55,063 nt of DNA, from assembly GCA_017412085.1 (NCBI GenBank), contig JAFPYS010000020.1, positions 1 through 55,063 of the forward strand. Direction: 5' to 3'. Positions 28,435 through 37,359 of this stretch are shown one piece after another. The DNA comes from Alphaproteobacteria bacterium. Lineage in GTDB: Bacteria > Pseudomonadota > Alphaproteobacteria > CAAHEQ01 > UBA3637. Under the pieces are notes generated by a model. The model saw only the letters and a program-made list of their open reading frames with translations. It was not told where the DNA came from and ran no database searches. How positions within the stretch are numbered: position 1 is the stretch's first letter; every line of letters starts with the position of its first letter. Made by a program: the position numbers and the translations under genes.

Positions 28435-30459
28435 TTATTTTATAACTCGCTTTTGTGGAAAAATCAAAATCATTTTTGTGCCGCTTCCCAATTTGCTTGA
28501 AAGTGCTACGCTGCCCTGATAAGATTCCATCAATTTTTTCACAAGAACTAATCCCAACCCAGATCCCTTATGTTCTCTTGTCATCACATTTTCAACTTGA
28601 ACGAACGGTTGAAACAGCGTTTTAATTTTATCTTTGGGAATACCAATACCATTATCTTCCACCACTACACGCAAATCACGTGCCGTATTAATGCGCGCTG
28701 TAATTTCTATCTTACCATCATCCCCAGTAAATTTAACCGCATTGGATAATACATTTAAAAATATTTGACGCACAGATCGATCCTCAGCCATCAACCGGAT
28801 ATTGTCTGGAATATGTATTATAAATTGCTTGCCACTGCCACCAGGATACCCCTTGATGATTTCCACCGCCTCGGTAACAAGTTTGTTCAGATTCAACGGG
28901 GCTTCTTCACGACGCTTATGTTTTGATTCCACCGCAGACAAATCCAACACGTCATTGATCAGCGATAACAAATACTTACCACTTGTATAAATATAGCGAT
29001 TATATTCTTTGTATCTTGGATTTTCCACAGGACCAAATGTTTCCGTTTCAATTGCTTCAGAAAACCCCAAAATAGCATTTAATGGAGTACGCAACTCATG
29101 ACTTACACTTGCTAAAAAGTCACTTTTAACCTGGCTTGCCTCTTCGGCCTGATTGCGCGCTGCAATCATATCTCTTACAACACCGTTCATTTCGCGAGCC
29201 TGTTTTTTTAAAATACGGCGCCCCTTTTCCAATTCCGCCACTTTTATTTTTAATTGTTTTGCGTAATTTGCCACAGCTTGTTTGTTTTCATTTCGCCAAC
29301 GAGCTGCTCCAATAGCCTGAAAAACCTCTTGGAACAATTGATTTAAGCGTTGCAGCAATCTTGGAGAAAAGAAATTTCGCTCTGAACCATACAAAGTAAT
29401 CACGCCCTCTAAATGATGATTAATGATAATGGGGAATGCACACGTTGATTGTGGCGATTCCTTATTTGTATCTTTTAAAAAATGATAGTATGGCAACGGC
29501 GCAACATCTGAATAACCAACACATTTTCTGGTTTTAATTGCTTTTGCGATAGCAGATGTTTTAACCGCTGCATCTCTCAAATCAAACTGACTGGGGATAG
29601 ATGAAAATTTACCATCAGAATACACAACTTTAGTAATCAGTCTATTATCATCCAATTGCACAATACCCGCCAAAGTTAGATTGTATGCTACGCTCACATT
29701 TTTTAACATCTTTTCAAGCTGAGCTTGTTCTTGCTCTGGCCCTTTTAAGGCTCGAAACAACTTTAATGAATTAAACACAACGTCATAGTATCGCTCCATC
29801 GCGCTATTTTGATACTCTGACATAGCATCTTCCATGCTCCATAAAATCCCTTGTTCTGGATGGAGCGGATTTAAACAAACAGCAGACAATTCAACCGGCG
29901 TTAAAATACCATCTACCAAAATAAAAACTTTTTTTGTATAGCTTGTTTGAACTGCCAACCTTTTGATAATTGAAGACATTTTTTGTGGCAAATCAACTTT
30001 TGGGAACAAAATTTCTAAATGTGCCAATCCTGTCGGTTTTGTTCGAACCAATTGACGCATTTCATTATTTGACCAAACAATTCTACGACCTTTTGTAATG
30101 GCTAAAGGAATATGAATTCTCTTCAGGGCAGAATAAAATTGTTTTAAATCTTTTTCCAAAGCCCTTTTTTGTTTCGATAAATTGCGCCATTTATATTCAA
30201 AGAACAAATCCGTCGTCATATTTGAAATCAAATACCCCAACCGAATTGCGACAAATAATACGAACATCAAAAAAGCAACAACAAGCACAAATAATATCCA
30301 TTTTGATATTATTTGGTGTAATAAAACTTGCCAAGGAATAGAACGTGTGAAAAAGTTACTTGCCCACATATAAACAATCAAAACCCCAAACACGATGCCG
30401 CATCCGATCAAGCATCCCACTTTGGCAATTTCACCTAAGTATTTCCTCTTTTCTCCCAA
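28435..30459 (-). CDS. Membrane sensor histidine kinase with PAS- and GAF-like regions
   Basis: A 674-residue kinase with two membrane helices (about residues 14-32 and 53-77), separated by only a short periplasmic loop. A PAS-like region spans about 105-205 (HIPLAITKGRRIVWSNNEMRQL). A GAF-like region spans about 250-390. A coiled coil (about 400-445) leads to HisKA with the phospho-acceptor in SVSHELRTPLNAILGFSEA (near residue 455). The ATPase carries the N box NVLSNAVKFT (near 573), G1 VEDNGIGIP (near 603) and G2 GSGLGLVLV (near 631). No receiver domain is present and no response regulator is adjacent. The solute-binding protein gene follows by 14 bases, suggesting joint sensing. Confidence 0.92.
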   Translation of the reverse strand: MGEKRKYLGEIAKVGCLIGCGIVFGVLIVYMWASNFFTRSIPWQVLLHQIISKWILFVLVVAFLMFVLFVAIRLGYLISNMTTDLFFEYKWRNLSKQKRALEKDLKQFYSALKRIHIPLAITKGRRIVWSNNEMRQLVRTKPTGLAHLEILFPKVDLPQKMSSIIKRLAVQTSYTKKVFILVDGILTPVELSAVCLNPLHPEQGILWSMEDAMSEYQNSAMERYYDVVFNSLKLFRALKGPEQEQAQLEKMLKNVSVAYNLTLAGIVQLDDNRLITKVVYSDGKFSSIPSQFDLRDAAVKTSAIAKAIKTRKCVGYSDVAPLPYYHFLKDTNKESPQSTCAFPIIINHHLEGVITLYGSERNFFSPRLLQRLNQLFQEVFQAIGAARWRNENKQAVANYAKQLKIKVAELEKGRRILKKQAREMNGVVRDMIAARNQAEEASQVKSDFLASVSHELRTPLNAILGFSEAIETETFGPVENPRYKEYNRYIYTSGKYLLSLINDVLDLSAVESKHKRREEAPLNLNKLVTEAVEIIKGYPGGSGKQFIIHIPDNIRLMAEDRSVRQIFLNVLSNAVKFTGDDGKIEITARINTARDLRVVVEDNGIGIPKDKIKTLFQPFVQVENVMTREHKGSGLGLVLVKKLMESYQGSVALSSKLGSGTKMILIFPQKRVIK

Positions 30460-30522
30460 AAAACTGTCCCCCTTTTGACTGTGGGAAAATGCACATGACG
30501 TCGCTCAGTTCACAACCTCGCG

Positions 30523-31074
30523 TTAAAACACATACCGCCAGCCAATATACACGATGTGATGGCTTGTTTTAATAGTCCCCGTCTCTGTTTTCATTTTTCC
30601 AATATCTAAATAGCGGTAGCCGAGATCTAAATTAACAGCATTACTTATGTTCCAAGTTACGCCACCACCAACATTCCATGCCCAACCATGTCTATTTGCT
30701 TTAAACACATCCTTTTCTTTAATTTCCGTGTTATGGCGCCCCATACCAACATTGAAGAAAGGACGGATCGCAGACTTAAATGGGACATCGTAATATATTT
30801 GTCCAAAAATAGTATCAGTTTGTTGTTCATAATTATCCCGTTTTGCCGTTGTTGCAAAAGTGTATTCCGCCTCTATCCGGAAATGGCGCAAACGTAATCC
30901 CAAAGCCAGCGCAAAAGGAAACACAACATCATCTTTTTTTTCACCATCACGTTTCATCCCTGTGCGCATCAATCCCGCTTTGGTATTCACATAGACACCG
31001 CTACGCAAAGGGTGTGCAGCAAATGACGGCATCGCAAACAATAACAATAATATCGCAACAATTATTTTCTTCAT
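30523..31074 (-). CDS. Small outer-membrane beta-barrel protein
   Basis: A 183-residue exported protein with a signal peptide (MKKIIVAILLLLFAMPSFAA) and an eight-strand barrel pattern. Strands include LRLRHFRIEAEYTFATT, AIRPFFNVGMGRH, AWNVGGGVTWNISNAVNLDLGYRYLD and the terminal HHIVYIGWRYVF ending in Phe. It resembles the 197-residue barrel at 5795-6388 in the NxDLGYRYxDxG motif, so the two are probably distant members of one surface family. It is divergent from the Sel1 gene. Confidence 0.8.
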   Translation of the reverse strand: MKKIIVAILLLLFAMPSFAAHPLRSGVYVNTKAGLMRTGMKRDGEKKDDVVFPFALALGLRLRHFRIEAEYTFATTAKRDNYEQQTDTIFGQIYYDVPFKSAIRPFFNVGMGRHNTEIKEKDVFKANRHGWAWNVGGGVTWNISNAVNLDLGYRYLDIGKMKTETGTIKTSHHIVYIGWRYVF

Positions 31075-31111
31075 TTTGTCTCCTTTTAGGCTTGTTCCTT
31101 TGCCTAGTTCT

Positions 31112-31140
31112 AAATTAAAGAAAACTTACAGAATTGTCAA
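31112..31140 (-). promoter_or_regulatory. Probable promoter of the small barrel gene
   Basis: On the minus strand a perfect -35 TTGACA (31135-31140), 17-base spacer, -10 TAATTT (31112-31117). Confidence 0.5.
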
Positions 31141-31151
31141 TAAAAATTTTG

Positions 31152-31181
31152 TTGGACTTGATTTTGAATTTGTGATATAAA
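31152..31181 (+). promoter_or_regulatory. Probable promoter of the Sel1 gene
   Basis: -35 TTGGAC (31152-31157), 18-base spacer, -10 TATAAA (31176-31181), 18 bases before the start codon; divergent from the barrel-gene promoter. Confidence 0.5.
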
Positions 31182-31199
31182 TTTTTTGAAAGGGTGAAC

Positions 31200-32582
31200 A
31201 TGGATAAAAAAATTTTACTTTTAGCAACGGCTTTAACTGTGGTGTCCCCCGTTTTTGCGGGGCTTCCAGAAGCACTAATGAGTCTAAATTATAAGCAATA
31301 CACCACCGCTTTGGCTGAATTTCAAAATTTGGCCGAGCAAGGTAATGTTGCCTCTCTTTTTTATCTGGGTCGTATGTATCAAAATGGATGGGGTGTTTTG
31401 AAAAATGTTCCATTAGCTGTTAATTATTTTAAAGCCGCAGATGAGTCCTTTTACTTGCCCGCCGCCGCCCAGCTTGGCAAAATTTGGCTCTACGGCTCTG
31501 ACGGCGTTGCCGCCAATCCAACCGCGGCTATTCATCTATTAAAAAAGGCCGCATTGGCCGGAGATGCCGAGGCTGCTTTTGAATTAGGCAATGCCTCTTT
31601 ATCTGGATTGGGTGGAGATCCAGATTTCAATCACGCTTTTGGATTTTATTTAATTGCCGCATTAAAGGGCGACAAAAAAGCTCAATTTCAGCTGAGTCAA
31701 ATGTATTTGGTCGGTCGTGGCGTTCCTCAAAATCATCAAAAAGCGTTAACATGGATGACACGTTCTGCTAATCAAGGCTATGTCCGCGCTCAATTGGAAT
31801 TAGCTCATCAACTTGAAAACAACCCAAAATTAAAGAATCTGTCCGGAGCATATGCATGGAATTCTATCTTGGCTGCGTATAACTCTGATGTCATTGGCGC
31901 TAAGGCAGCTCAAAAACGCGACGAGTTGGCTCTCAACATTAAACAAAAGAATTTACAGGAATATCAGACAACTATTCGTTCTTGGTCGCCCAAAACACCC
32001 GAAGAATCTGTTCCAGAAGAAGAACGTAGGAACACTCCAACACCAATTATTCCGGACTTTAATGATCCAAAAACGTTGCAGCAAATTTTGTTGCAAGAAG
32101 GCTCGCTACCCCAGGATACTCAAGAATTTGGCCTGGCAACAGAAACGGTGGATATCGCCGAAGCAACGGGTGATCGTTTGGCTTTAACAAACGCCATTCA
32201 AAAAGCTCTCAAACGAGGCAAAATCAAAGCCGCTGCTTACTATGGTGATTTATTATACAAACGCTTCCATGATCCAGAAGAAGCTGTTAAATGGTATCAA
32301 ACGGGGGCGGATAGCAATGATGCTTATGCCCAATACCAATTGGCACGTTCTTATTGTGAAGGTTGGGCTGGGGCTCCAGACGCCGCCAGATGTTATGGTT
32401 GGCTTTTAACAACCAGTGAAACCCCTGATCCCGTGTTAAACGGATTGATCCAACAGGCGCTGTTAACCGTACGCGCAAACGCATCTCCCGATGAAATTGA
32501 ACGCGGCGAAGCGCAAGCCGAAGCATTTAAGAAAAAAGAGGCTAAAAAAGAAAAACAGAAAAAATTGTTTGACCTGTTCTAA
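31200..32582 (+). CDS. Exported Sel1-repeat protein
   Basis: A 460-residue protein with a signal peptide (ending VSPVFAG). It has two blocks of Sel1/TPR-like repeats. The first (about residues 35-210) includes ASLFYLGRMYQNGWGVLKN, LGKIWLYGSDGVAANPTAAI and AQFQLSQMYLVGRGVPQN. The second (about 345-415) has DPEEAVKWYQTGADSNDAYAQY. Between them is a Pro/Glu-rich linker, and the C terminus is Lys-rich (KKKEAKKEKQKK). Such solenoids bind partner proteins in the periplasm; the partner here is unknown. The start at 31200 follows GAAAGGG. A terminator follows. Confidence 0.85.
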   Translation: MDKKILLLATALTVVSPVFAGLPEALMSLNYKQYTTALAEFQNLAEQGNVASLFYLGRMYQNGWGVLKNVPLAVNYFKAADESFYLPAAAQLGKIWLYGSDGVAANPTAAIHLLKKAALAGDAEAAFELGNASLSGLGGDPDFNHAFGFYLIAALKGDKKAQFQLSQMYLVGRGVPQNHQKALTWMTRSANQGYVRAQLELAHQLENNPKLKNLSGAYAWNSILAAYNSDVIGAKAAQKRDELALNIKQKNLQEYQTTIRSWSPKTPEESVPEEERRNTPTPIIPDFNDPKTLQQILLQEGSLPQDTQEFGLATETVDIAEATGDRLALTNAIQKALKRGKIKAAAYYGDLLYKRFHDPEEAVKWYQTGADSNDAYAQYQLARSYCEGWAGAPDAARCYGWLLTTSETPDPVLNGLIQQALLTVRANASPDEIERGEAQAEAFKKKEAKKEKQKKLFDLF

Positions 32583-32598
32583 CATCTTAGAAAATTTA

Positions 32599-32629
32599 AA
32601 AAGCCCCGAATTGATCGGGGCTTTATTAT
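32599..32629 (+). terminator. Rho-independent terminator of the Sel1 gene
   Basis: Stem AAGCCCCGA/TCGGGGCTT followed by a T-rich tract. Confidence 0.85.
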
Positions 32630-32642
32630 TCTTAGACAGCGC

Positions 32643-33218
32643 TTACCAATTGCGCGCCGCCAATTCAAAATAGGCCTGAGGATGCGCACAAGCGGGACAT
32701 TCTGTCGGAGCCGTCTTGCTTTTAATCACAAAACCGCAATTGCGACAACGCCATTCGTTTTCGCCTACGCGGTCAAAAACTTCGCCCTTCTCAATGTTTT
32801 GCTTTAAAGCTTCATAACGATCGCCATGAAATTTTTCCGCTATACTGATTGCGCGCCACACGGCGGCAATTTCTGGGAATCCTTCTTTGTCGGCCACGTC
32901 AGCCATTGCAGGATACGCTTCGGACCATTCTTCCTTTTCCCCGGCAGCGGCAGCAGCTAAATTCTCCACTGTTGAACCAATTTTCCCGGCTGGGAATGTT
33001 GCCTCAATGGTCACATCGCCCCCCTCTAAGAATTTAAAGAAACGCTTGGCGTGTTCTTTTTCTTGGTTGGCCGTCTCTTCAAAGATAGCAGCAATTTGCT
33101 CATATCCTTCTTTTTTTGCTTTGCTAGCAAAGTATGTATAGCGATTGCGTGCTTGTGATTCGCCCGCAAATGATTTTAATAAATTTTTCTCTGTTTCTGT
33201 TCCATGTAATGTTGGCAT
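32643..33218 (-). CDS. rbr: Rubrerythrin
   Basis: Rubrerythrin reduces hydrogen peroxide in anaerobes and microaerophiles. The 191 residues comprise a di-iron ferritin-like domain, with FAGESQARNRYTYFA near residue 18, EETANQEKEHAKRFF near 47 and a second Glu/His set near 120-135. A C-terminal rubredoxin domain has two Cys pairs: CRNCG near 155 and CPACAHPQAYF near 172. The iron ligands look intact. It is monocistronic. Its presence suggests low-oxygen living. Confidence 0.96.
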   Translation of the reverse strand: MPTLHGTETEKNLLKSFAGESQARNRYTYFASKAKKEGYEQIAAIFEETANQEKEHAKRFFKFLEGGDVTIEATFPAGKIGSTVENLAAAAAGEKEEWSEAYPAMADVADKEGFPEIAAVWRAISIAEKFHGDRYEALKQNIEKGEVFDRVGENEWRCRNCGFVIKSKTAPTECPACAHPQAYFELAARNW

Positions 33219-33277
33219 ATTTTCTCCTTTGTTATATACAAAAGCAGTATAATAATATTCATATAAAAAGTAAAGGA

Positions 33278-33306
33278 AAATCCCCGCTTGAATTCAGCGG
33301 GGATTT
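33278..33306. terminator. Inverted repeat terminator after the prepilin-like gene
   Basis: An 11-bp stem, AAATCCCCGCT/AGCGGGGATTT, around a short loop, with T-rich flanks on both sides. It lies between the Cys-rich gene (stop at 33311) and the rubrerythrin start. Confidence 0.75.
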
Positions 33307-33310
33307 GTTT

Positions 33311-36300
33311 TTAATACGGACCTGTAAAGTTGCTACACTTTTTATTACAGTACCCATTTTTGTGGCCCTTCTTACAGACATAACCACCAAATGGTGCGGC
33401 TTTGCTAGATCCTTTAGCCCATCTAGCTGTCACTGTCAACTTTCTCACCGCAGCCTTTTCGGCAGCCTCTTGTTTGGCTTTAGAGGTCATTTGGTTCTCT
33501 GCAAAATAGAAGAAACCACCTGTAGACAAACCAACTTCACCCGCCCAACGATCCTGAACAACCATGTTAAGGTTACCGTGCCAACCCGCTGGTATCGCGT
33601 CTGTGGAATACTTTGGTTCAATCGTGTTAGTATGAGCCTTCACCCATGTCTTATCTTTTACTGCAGGACTGTCTTTACCAATACCTCTTGGAGCAGAAGA
33701 TTTCACAAAGTCATCCGCCTCCATGCTCCGGCTTACGTGCATGTAACGTTTGCAATAGAAATGCGCTGGGATCACATACTCACGTTGACGATACGTTTGT
33801 AAGCGCTTACAGTCATTTTCTATATCCCGCTTCTTGCCGTTGTAATCAAAGCCAGAGATATCGTTGATGGTCTGAGTTTTCACAACACCAATACATTGAC
33901 ATACATGGTGATCATCCCTTGTAAGGTCGTCGTATGACTCATATTCTGCCTTCGGCATACATGTGCCATCCGCCTTTACGCAGCCATCACATACCTGACA
34001 TGTGAACGCTTGAGTGCCTTTTTGCACACAGTACTTGCCACTTGGACAATCCGAATTGAAGATACATTCAACACATTGTGTTCCTTCTTCATAAGAAGCA
34101 TGGTTATGCCATGTCGATGGAGCACCATTAACACCATTTCTAGCACAATTGCCATTCGGACAAGCACCTCTTACACAGAACTTCTTACCTTTCCATATGC
34201 CATTACCACCACAACCGGTATCCGTACTTGTGCCCGTCTTATCATCAAGACAAACACCACAGTGGTTTCCAACTTCGTTAACTTTTCCATCGTTCACAGT
34301 TGTCTTCGTACTACCAAATACTGTGCCATTGGGCAAACATAATGGTTTTTCTTCATTGGTTGTGGCTTTATCACAGGCAAAGTCTGCATTTGAGCCTGTA
34401 GCCGTATCCACACATCTTACACACTCTGTACCAGGTGTTCCCTCTCCATCATTCTTCTTTGCCGTATTCCAGCAAACTGGTTTAGATGGGTTTTCTTGGG
34501 CTGCATTCTCACAACCAGCGTCGATATCCAACTTACTCTTTGTGTCTGAACACAGGCCGCAAGTTCCGTTTGATAACAACACTTGACCGGCAGGACAACT
34601 ACCACAATCGGTACCATATCCGCCATTTTCGGCACCATTACACATTGGCTTCGTTGGATCATTACATCCGATGTCTGGCTCAGAATCGTTTGCCTTATCA
34701 TTGATACATTTGTAACACTGAGTCCCATATCCGCCATTTTCGGCACCATTACACAGGTTACCACCCTTGTCGTCACCGCAACCTAAGTCTTTACCATCAC
34801 CAGGTTGTGTGTTCTGACATGTATGACATGTTGCACCGTAGGCGTTGCTGGCCGCTTCACACAAAGGTTCACCATCTGGACAACCAGCATCTTTCTTGTC
34901 GTCATTGTTGGTGTTTTTGCAATACTTACATTCGGTACCATAGGTGCCCTCTGCTGCATTACACAACTTATTACCGCTGGCATCGCAACCATCATCCTTT
35001 TCATCTTCCTTGTCACCATAGTTGTTGTTATGGCACAACACACAGGAGCTACCACCGAAGGCTGTTCCGTTGTCATTGCTTTGCTCTGGTTTGCACAACC
35101 TCTTCGTTGTATCAGCGCCCACTGGACAACCCGGATCTTCTTCCTCATGTTCTCCATCGTCTAAGCAAGCATAGCATCTGCCATCCCGACGATAGGTACC
35201 ATCTGGACATTTTTCACAAGCGTTGTTGCTGTTGCAGAAATATCCTTCACCCTTGCCTTCGCAATGAATATCGGCTGTACATTCCACACATTTCTTACCT
35301 ACATTGCCCGATCCATCGTTTGGATTCGCTGGATCCCAACAAATTGGTTTGGACGGCTCTTGAGCGGCTTCTTCCTCACAGCCTTTATCTGTATATCTGT
35401 CAGCCACAGAGTCATAGCACTTCACACAGTTACCATTCTCATCCATCACTGTGCCCGATCCACATTCACATTTCCTTGTTGTTGCATTCCACACCTGACC
35501 CGTTGGACATGCTGTACATTCGCCACGACCATTGTCAGCACTCTTATTACATTTAGGAGTATTTTGTGGACAAGGATATTCACCTTCCTCTGGCGTTGCC
35601 GTATAATCGGCATTACACACGATACATTTATGGTTCAAACAAGCTCTAAATGTTCTGCCTGTATACTTATCAGAATCGCTGTACCCTGTCTTTGTATCAT
35701 TTTGACAGTTAGCAACCGTGAGACATTCAATGCAGCTTTCATTTAAACAAATGTGTTTAGCAAACTTATTCCATCTTGCCTTACAATTTGGATCAGGATT
35801 GCTGTTTGAATTACATTCGACACAGCGCGCATTTTCTGAGCCCCTATTCGCACACACACCCTCGTTTGGACAAGGTTCACACACGCTTCCACAAGCTGCC
35901 GTTTTCAAACAACACTTCTTTCCATCCCAAATATATCTAGAATCATCAATTGGGCAATACACACATGAAAATTGGGTATCATAGTTATAGGGAATAAATC
36001 CTTGTGGACAGTTGAATTCCCAACGGGCCACACCCAACATTTCGCATTCTTTAAGAACGGCCAAAACTTGCTCTTGCGCCTTACCTGTCGCGGTTGAACG
36101 CACACCAACTCTGCTAGAAACCTTTACATCAGGCTCTTCGCCCTTTGCTTGAGCATCAAAATACTTATTCACCTCGGCCGGGACATCGTCTCGAGACAAA
36201 TCGCCAATCCACGCTTCAACGTAGCGTTTAAATTCCTCTTGCGTCAATGCACGCGTTCTTTTTCCATCCGGACCTTTTGCGGCCGCAGGGAAGTGTTCCG

Positions 36301-36712
36301 CCGCACTGAACACCGTTAAATCATCATTCTTTAATGCTTCAAAAACTGTTTGACATGTACCCGGTTGCACCTGCATGGCCGCAGTAAAGCTACCACCATC
36401 CAAGGCGCTGACCGTGATGAAACCATCAACATCTGACAATTCCATAATACCATCATTTACCTGAGGCCCGCGAATCACAAGCGTCGGATCAATTTGAACT
36501 GCCTTTTGGGGTTGAGAAAATTTGCGCGCCAAATCACCCGTCTTAACACCCATCACCAATTGTGAAACTTCTTTTGTCGTCTCCAGAGTACGATGGCGTT
36601 GAATTAAATAATTGTATCCTGTCAAACTTCCCAAAATCAACAGGGCGATTACAATCAACACTCCCAGCATCTCCAGCATACTACGTCCAGATTCATTTTT
36701 CAAGTTCTTCAT
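33311..36712 (-). CDS. Giant Cys-rich protein with type IV prepilin N terminus
   Basis: A 1133-residue protein. The N terminus MKNLKNESG|RSMLEMLGVLIVIALL is a class III (prepilin peptidase) signal: Gly before the cut, Glu at +5, then a hydrophobic helix. Residues 30-240 are pseudopilin-like. From about 240 to 980 it is extremely Cys-rich, with units of the form GC-x(n)-LC-x(n)-YGTxC-x2-C, best seen at about 445-757; the last 150 residues are less Cys-rich and basic. It would be a membrane-anchored or pilus-tip, disulphide-rich stalk. The start was set at 36712 behind AAGGAGGAC; the open frame continues to 36964 but would run through tRNA-His. No pilus gene is nearby. The family has no function known to me. 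Confidence 0.8.
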   Translation of the reverse strand: MKNLKNESGRSMLEMLGVLIVIALLILGSLTGYNYLIQRHRTLETTKEVSQLVMGVKTGDLARKFSQPQKAVQIDPTLVIRGPQVNDGIMELSDVDGFITVSALDGGSFTAAMQVQPGTCQTVFEALKNDDLTVFSAAEHFPAAAKGPDGKRTRALTQEEFKRYVEAWIGDLSRDDVPAEVNKYFDAQAKGEEPDVKVSSRVGVRSTATGKAQEQVLAVLKECEMLGVARWEFNCPQGFIPYNYDTQFSCVYCPIDDSRYIWDGKKCCLKTAACGSVCEPCPNEGVCANRGSENARCVECNSNSNPDPNCKARWNKFAKHICLNESCIECLTVANCQNDTKTGYSDSDKYTGRTFRACLNHKCIVCNADYTATPEEGEYPCPQNTPKCNKSADNGRGECTACPTGQVWNATTRKCECGSGTVMDENGNCVKCYDSVADRYTDKGCEEEAAQEPSKPICWDPANPNDGSGNVGKKCVECTADIHCEGKGEGYFCNSNNACEKCPDGTYRRDGRCYACLDDGEHEEEDPGCPVGADTTKRLCKPEQSNDNGTAFGGSSCVLCHNNNYGDKEDEKDDGCDASGNKLCNAAEGTYGTECKYCKNTNNDDKKDAGCPDGEPLCEAASNAYGATCHTCQNTQPGDGKDLGCGDDKGGNLCNGAENGGYGTQCYKCINDKANDSEPDIGCNDPTKPMCNGAENGGYGTDCGSCPAGQVLLSNGTCGLCSDTKSKLDIDAGCENAAQENPSKPVCWNTAKKNDGEGTPGTECVRCVDTATGSNADFACDKATTNEEKPLCLPNGTVFGSTKTTVNDGKVNEVGNHCGVCLDDKTGTSTDTGCGGNGIWKGKKFCVRGACPNGNCARNGVNGAPSTWHNHASYEEGTQCVECIFNSDCPSGKYCVQKGTQAFTCQVCDGCVKADGTCMPKAEYESYDDLTRDDHHVCQCIGVVKTQTINDISGFDYNGKKRDIENDCKRLQTYRQREYVIPAHFYCKRYMHVSRSMEADDFVKSSAPRGIGKDSPAVKDKTWVKAHTNTIEPKYSTDAIPAGWHGNLNMVVQDRWAGEVGLSTGGFFYFAENQMTSKAKQEAAEKAAVRKLTVTARWAKGSSKAAPFGGYVCKKGHKNGYCNKKCSNFTGPY
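34614..34755. repeat. 111-bp-spaced direct repeat inside the Cys-rich gene
   Basis: A 31-base identical segment occurs at 34614-34644 and 34725-34755 (offset 111 bases, 37 codons). It encodes the core CNGAENGGYGT of two neighbouring repeat units. Flanking repeat units are diverged. Confidence 0.85.
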
Positions 36713-36754
36713 TTTGTCCTCCTTGGTGGGGTTAAACTTAGTACTAATGCATCC

Positions 36755-36782
36755 ATTATACCACACTTTTTTTCTTTTGCAA
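36755..36782 (-). promoter_or_regulatory. Promoter of the Cys-rich prepilin-like gene
   Basis: On the minus strand: -35 TTGCAA (36777-36782), 16-base spacer, perfect -10 TATAAT (36755-36760). The leader is about 35 bases and ends in a strong AAGGAGGA site. Confidence 0.7.
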
Positions 36783-36793
36783 GAGTTTTTTAG

Positions 36794-36830
36794 AAAAAAA
36801 TAAAAAAAAGAGCCTTTTACAAAAAGCTCT
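36794..36830 (-). terminator. Terminator of tRNA-His
   Basis: On the minus strand the stem AGAGC.../GGCTCT (36809-36830) is followed by a long T run, just after the tRNA 3' end. Confidence 0.75.
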
Positions 36831-36839
36831 GTTATAAAA

Positions 36840-36917
36840 TGGGGCGGAAGATGAGACTCGAACTCACGACATCTGGTACCACAAACCAGCGCTCTAACCA
36901 ACTGAGCTACATCCGCC
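36840..36917 (-). tRNA. tRNA-His (anticodon GTG)
   Basis: Cloverleaf on the minus strand with anticodon GTG in the loop TTGTGGT. The extra 5' G (G-1) faces C73, the hallmark of tRNA-His. CCA is encoded (36840-36842). One acceptor-stem pair is a U-U mismatch. Confidence 0.92.
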
Positions 36918-36996
36918 ATCGGTTGATAGGTCATTATTTTGCCCGATTTTTGGTGAAATGTCAAGTGAAAAAGGAAGCAACATCAAAATTATGATT

Positions 36997-37212
36997 TTAA
37001 CTGTGTGTTTTATCTGCCTTCAAGAAAATACAATCCGGGTTCACCCCTTCGTGTCCGTCAGGCGCACTTTGATTAAAGACAGCATGGGTCGCCCTAACTA
37101 CCTTTGCAACGCCCCGATAATCAAACTGCTCCAAAGTTTCCACCAGTCCTTCAAATTGAAAACCTATATATTCTTTTGCGTCCACCGGCCGTATGATGTG
37201 TGTTTTCTTCAT
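36997..37212 (-). CDS. Small protein of unknown function, 71 aa
   Basis: A 71-residue soluble protein, MKKTHIIRPVDAKEYIGFQF then GLVETLEQFDYRGVAKVVRA, ending FLKADKTHS. The family is not recognised. The start was set at 37212 because AAAGGGGA lies upstream. A TTGACA-N18-TATTTA promoter (37258-37287) precedes it. It has no signal peptide or membrane segment. It stands alone between tRNA-His and the divergent moxR operon. Confidence 0.55.
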   Translation of the reverse strand: MKKTHIIRPVDAKEYIGFQFEGLVETLEQFDYRGVAKVVRATHAVFNQSAPDGHEGVNPDCIFLKADKTHS

Positions 37213-37257
37213 CTTTTTCCCCTTTCTTTTGTACAACCTTTGCGCGAATAATAAAAA

Positions 37258-37287
37258 TAAATATCGTTTTAAAATAAATAATGTCAA
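37258..37287 (-). promoter_or_regulatory. Probable promoter of the 71-residue gene
   Basis: On the minus strand: perfect -35 TTGACA (37282-37287), 18-base spacer, -10 TATTTA (37258-37263). Confidence 0.5.
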
Positions 37288-37304
37288 GTAAAAAATGAAA
37301 ATAT

Positions 37305-37332
37305 TTGCTTTTTATTTTAAATGCGTTATATT
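37305..37332 (+). promoter_or_regulatory. Promoter of the moxR operon
   Basis: -35 TTGCTT (37305-37310), 16-base spacer, -10 TATATT (37327-37332), 27 bases ahead of the ATG. Confidence 0.6.
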
Positions 37333-37359
37333 AGGTTATTATAAAGAAAGGAAGACAGC

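Noticed and set aside
34400-35400. CRISPR-like appearance of repeated DNA
   Set aside because: The repeats are coding, diverged and in frame with a Cys-rich protein; there are no regular spacers.
33134-35984. Long plus-strand open frames opposite the Cys-rich gene
   Set aside because: They are shadows caused by biased codon use of Cys/Gly/Asn/Asp repeats; they have no ribosome sites or families.
36713-36964. Upstream extension of the Cys-rich reading frame to 36964
   Set aside because: It runs through tRNA-His, its terminator and the promoter; the true start is at 36712 behind AAGGAGGAC.
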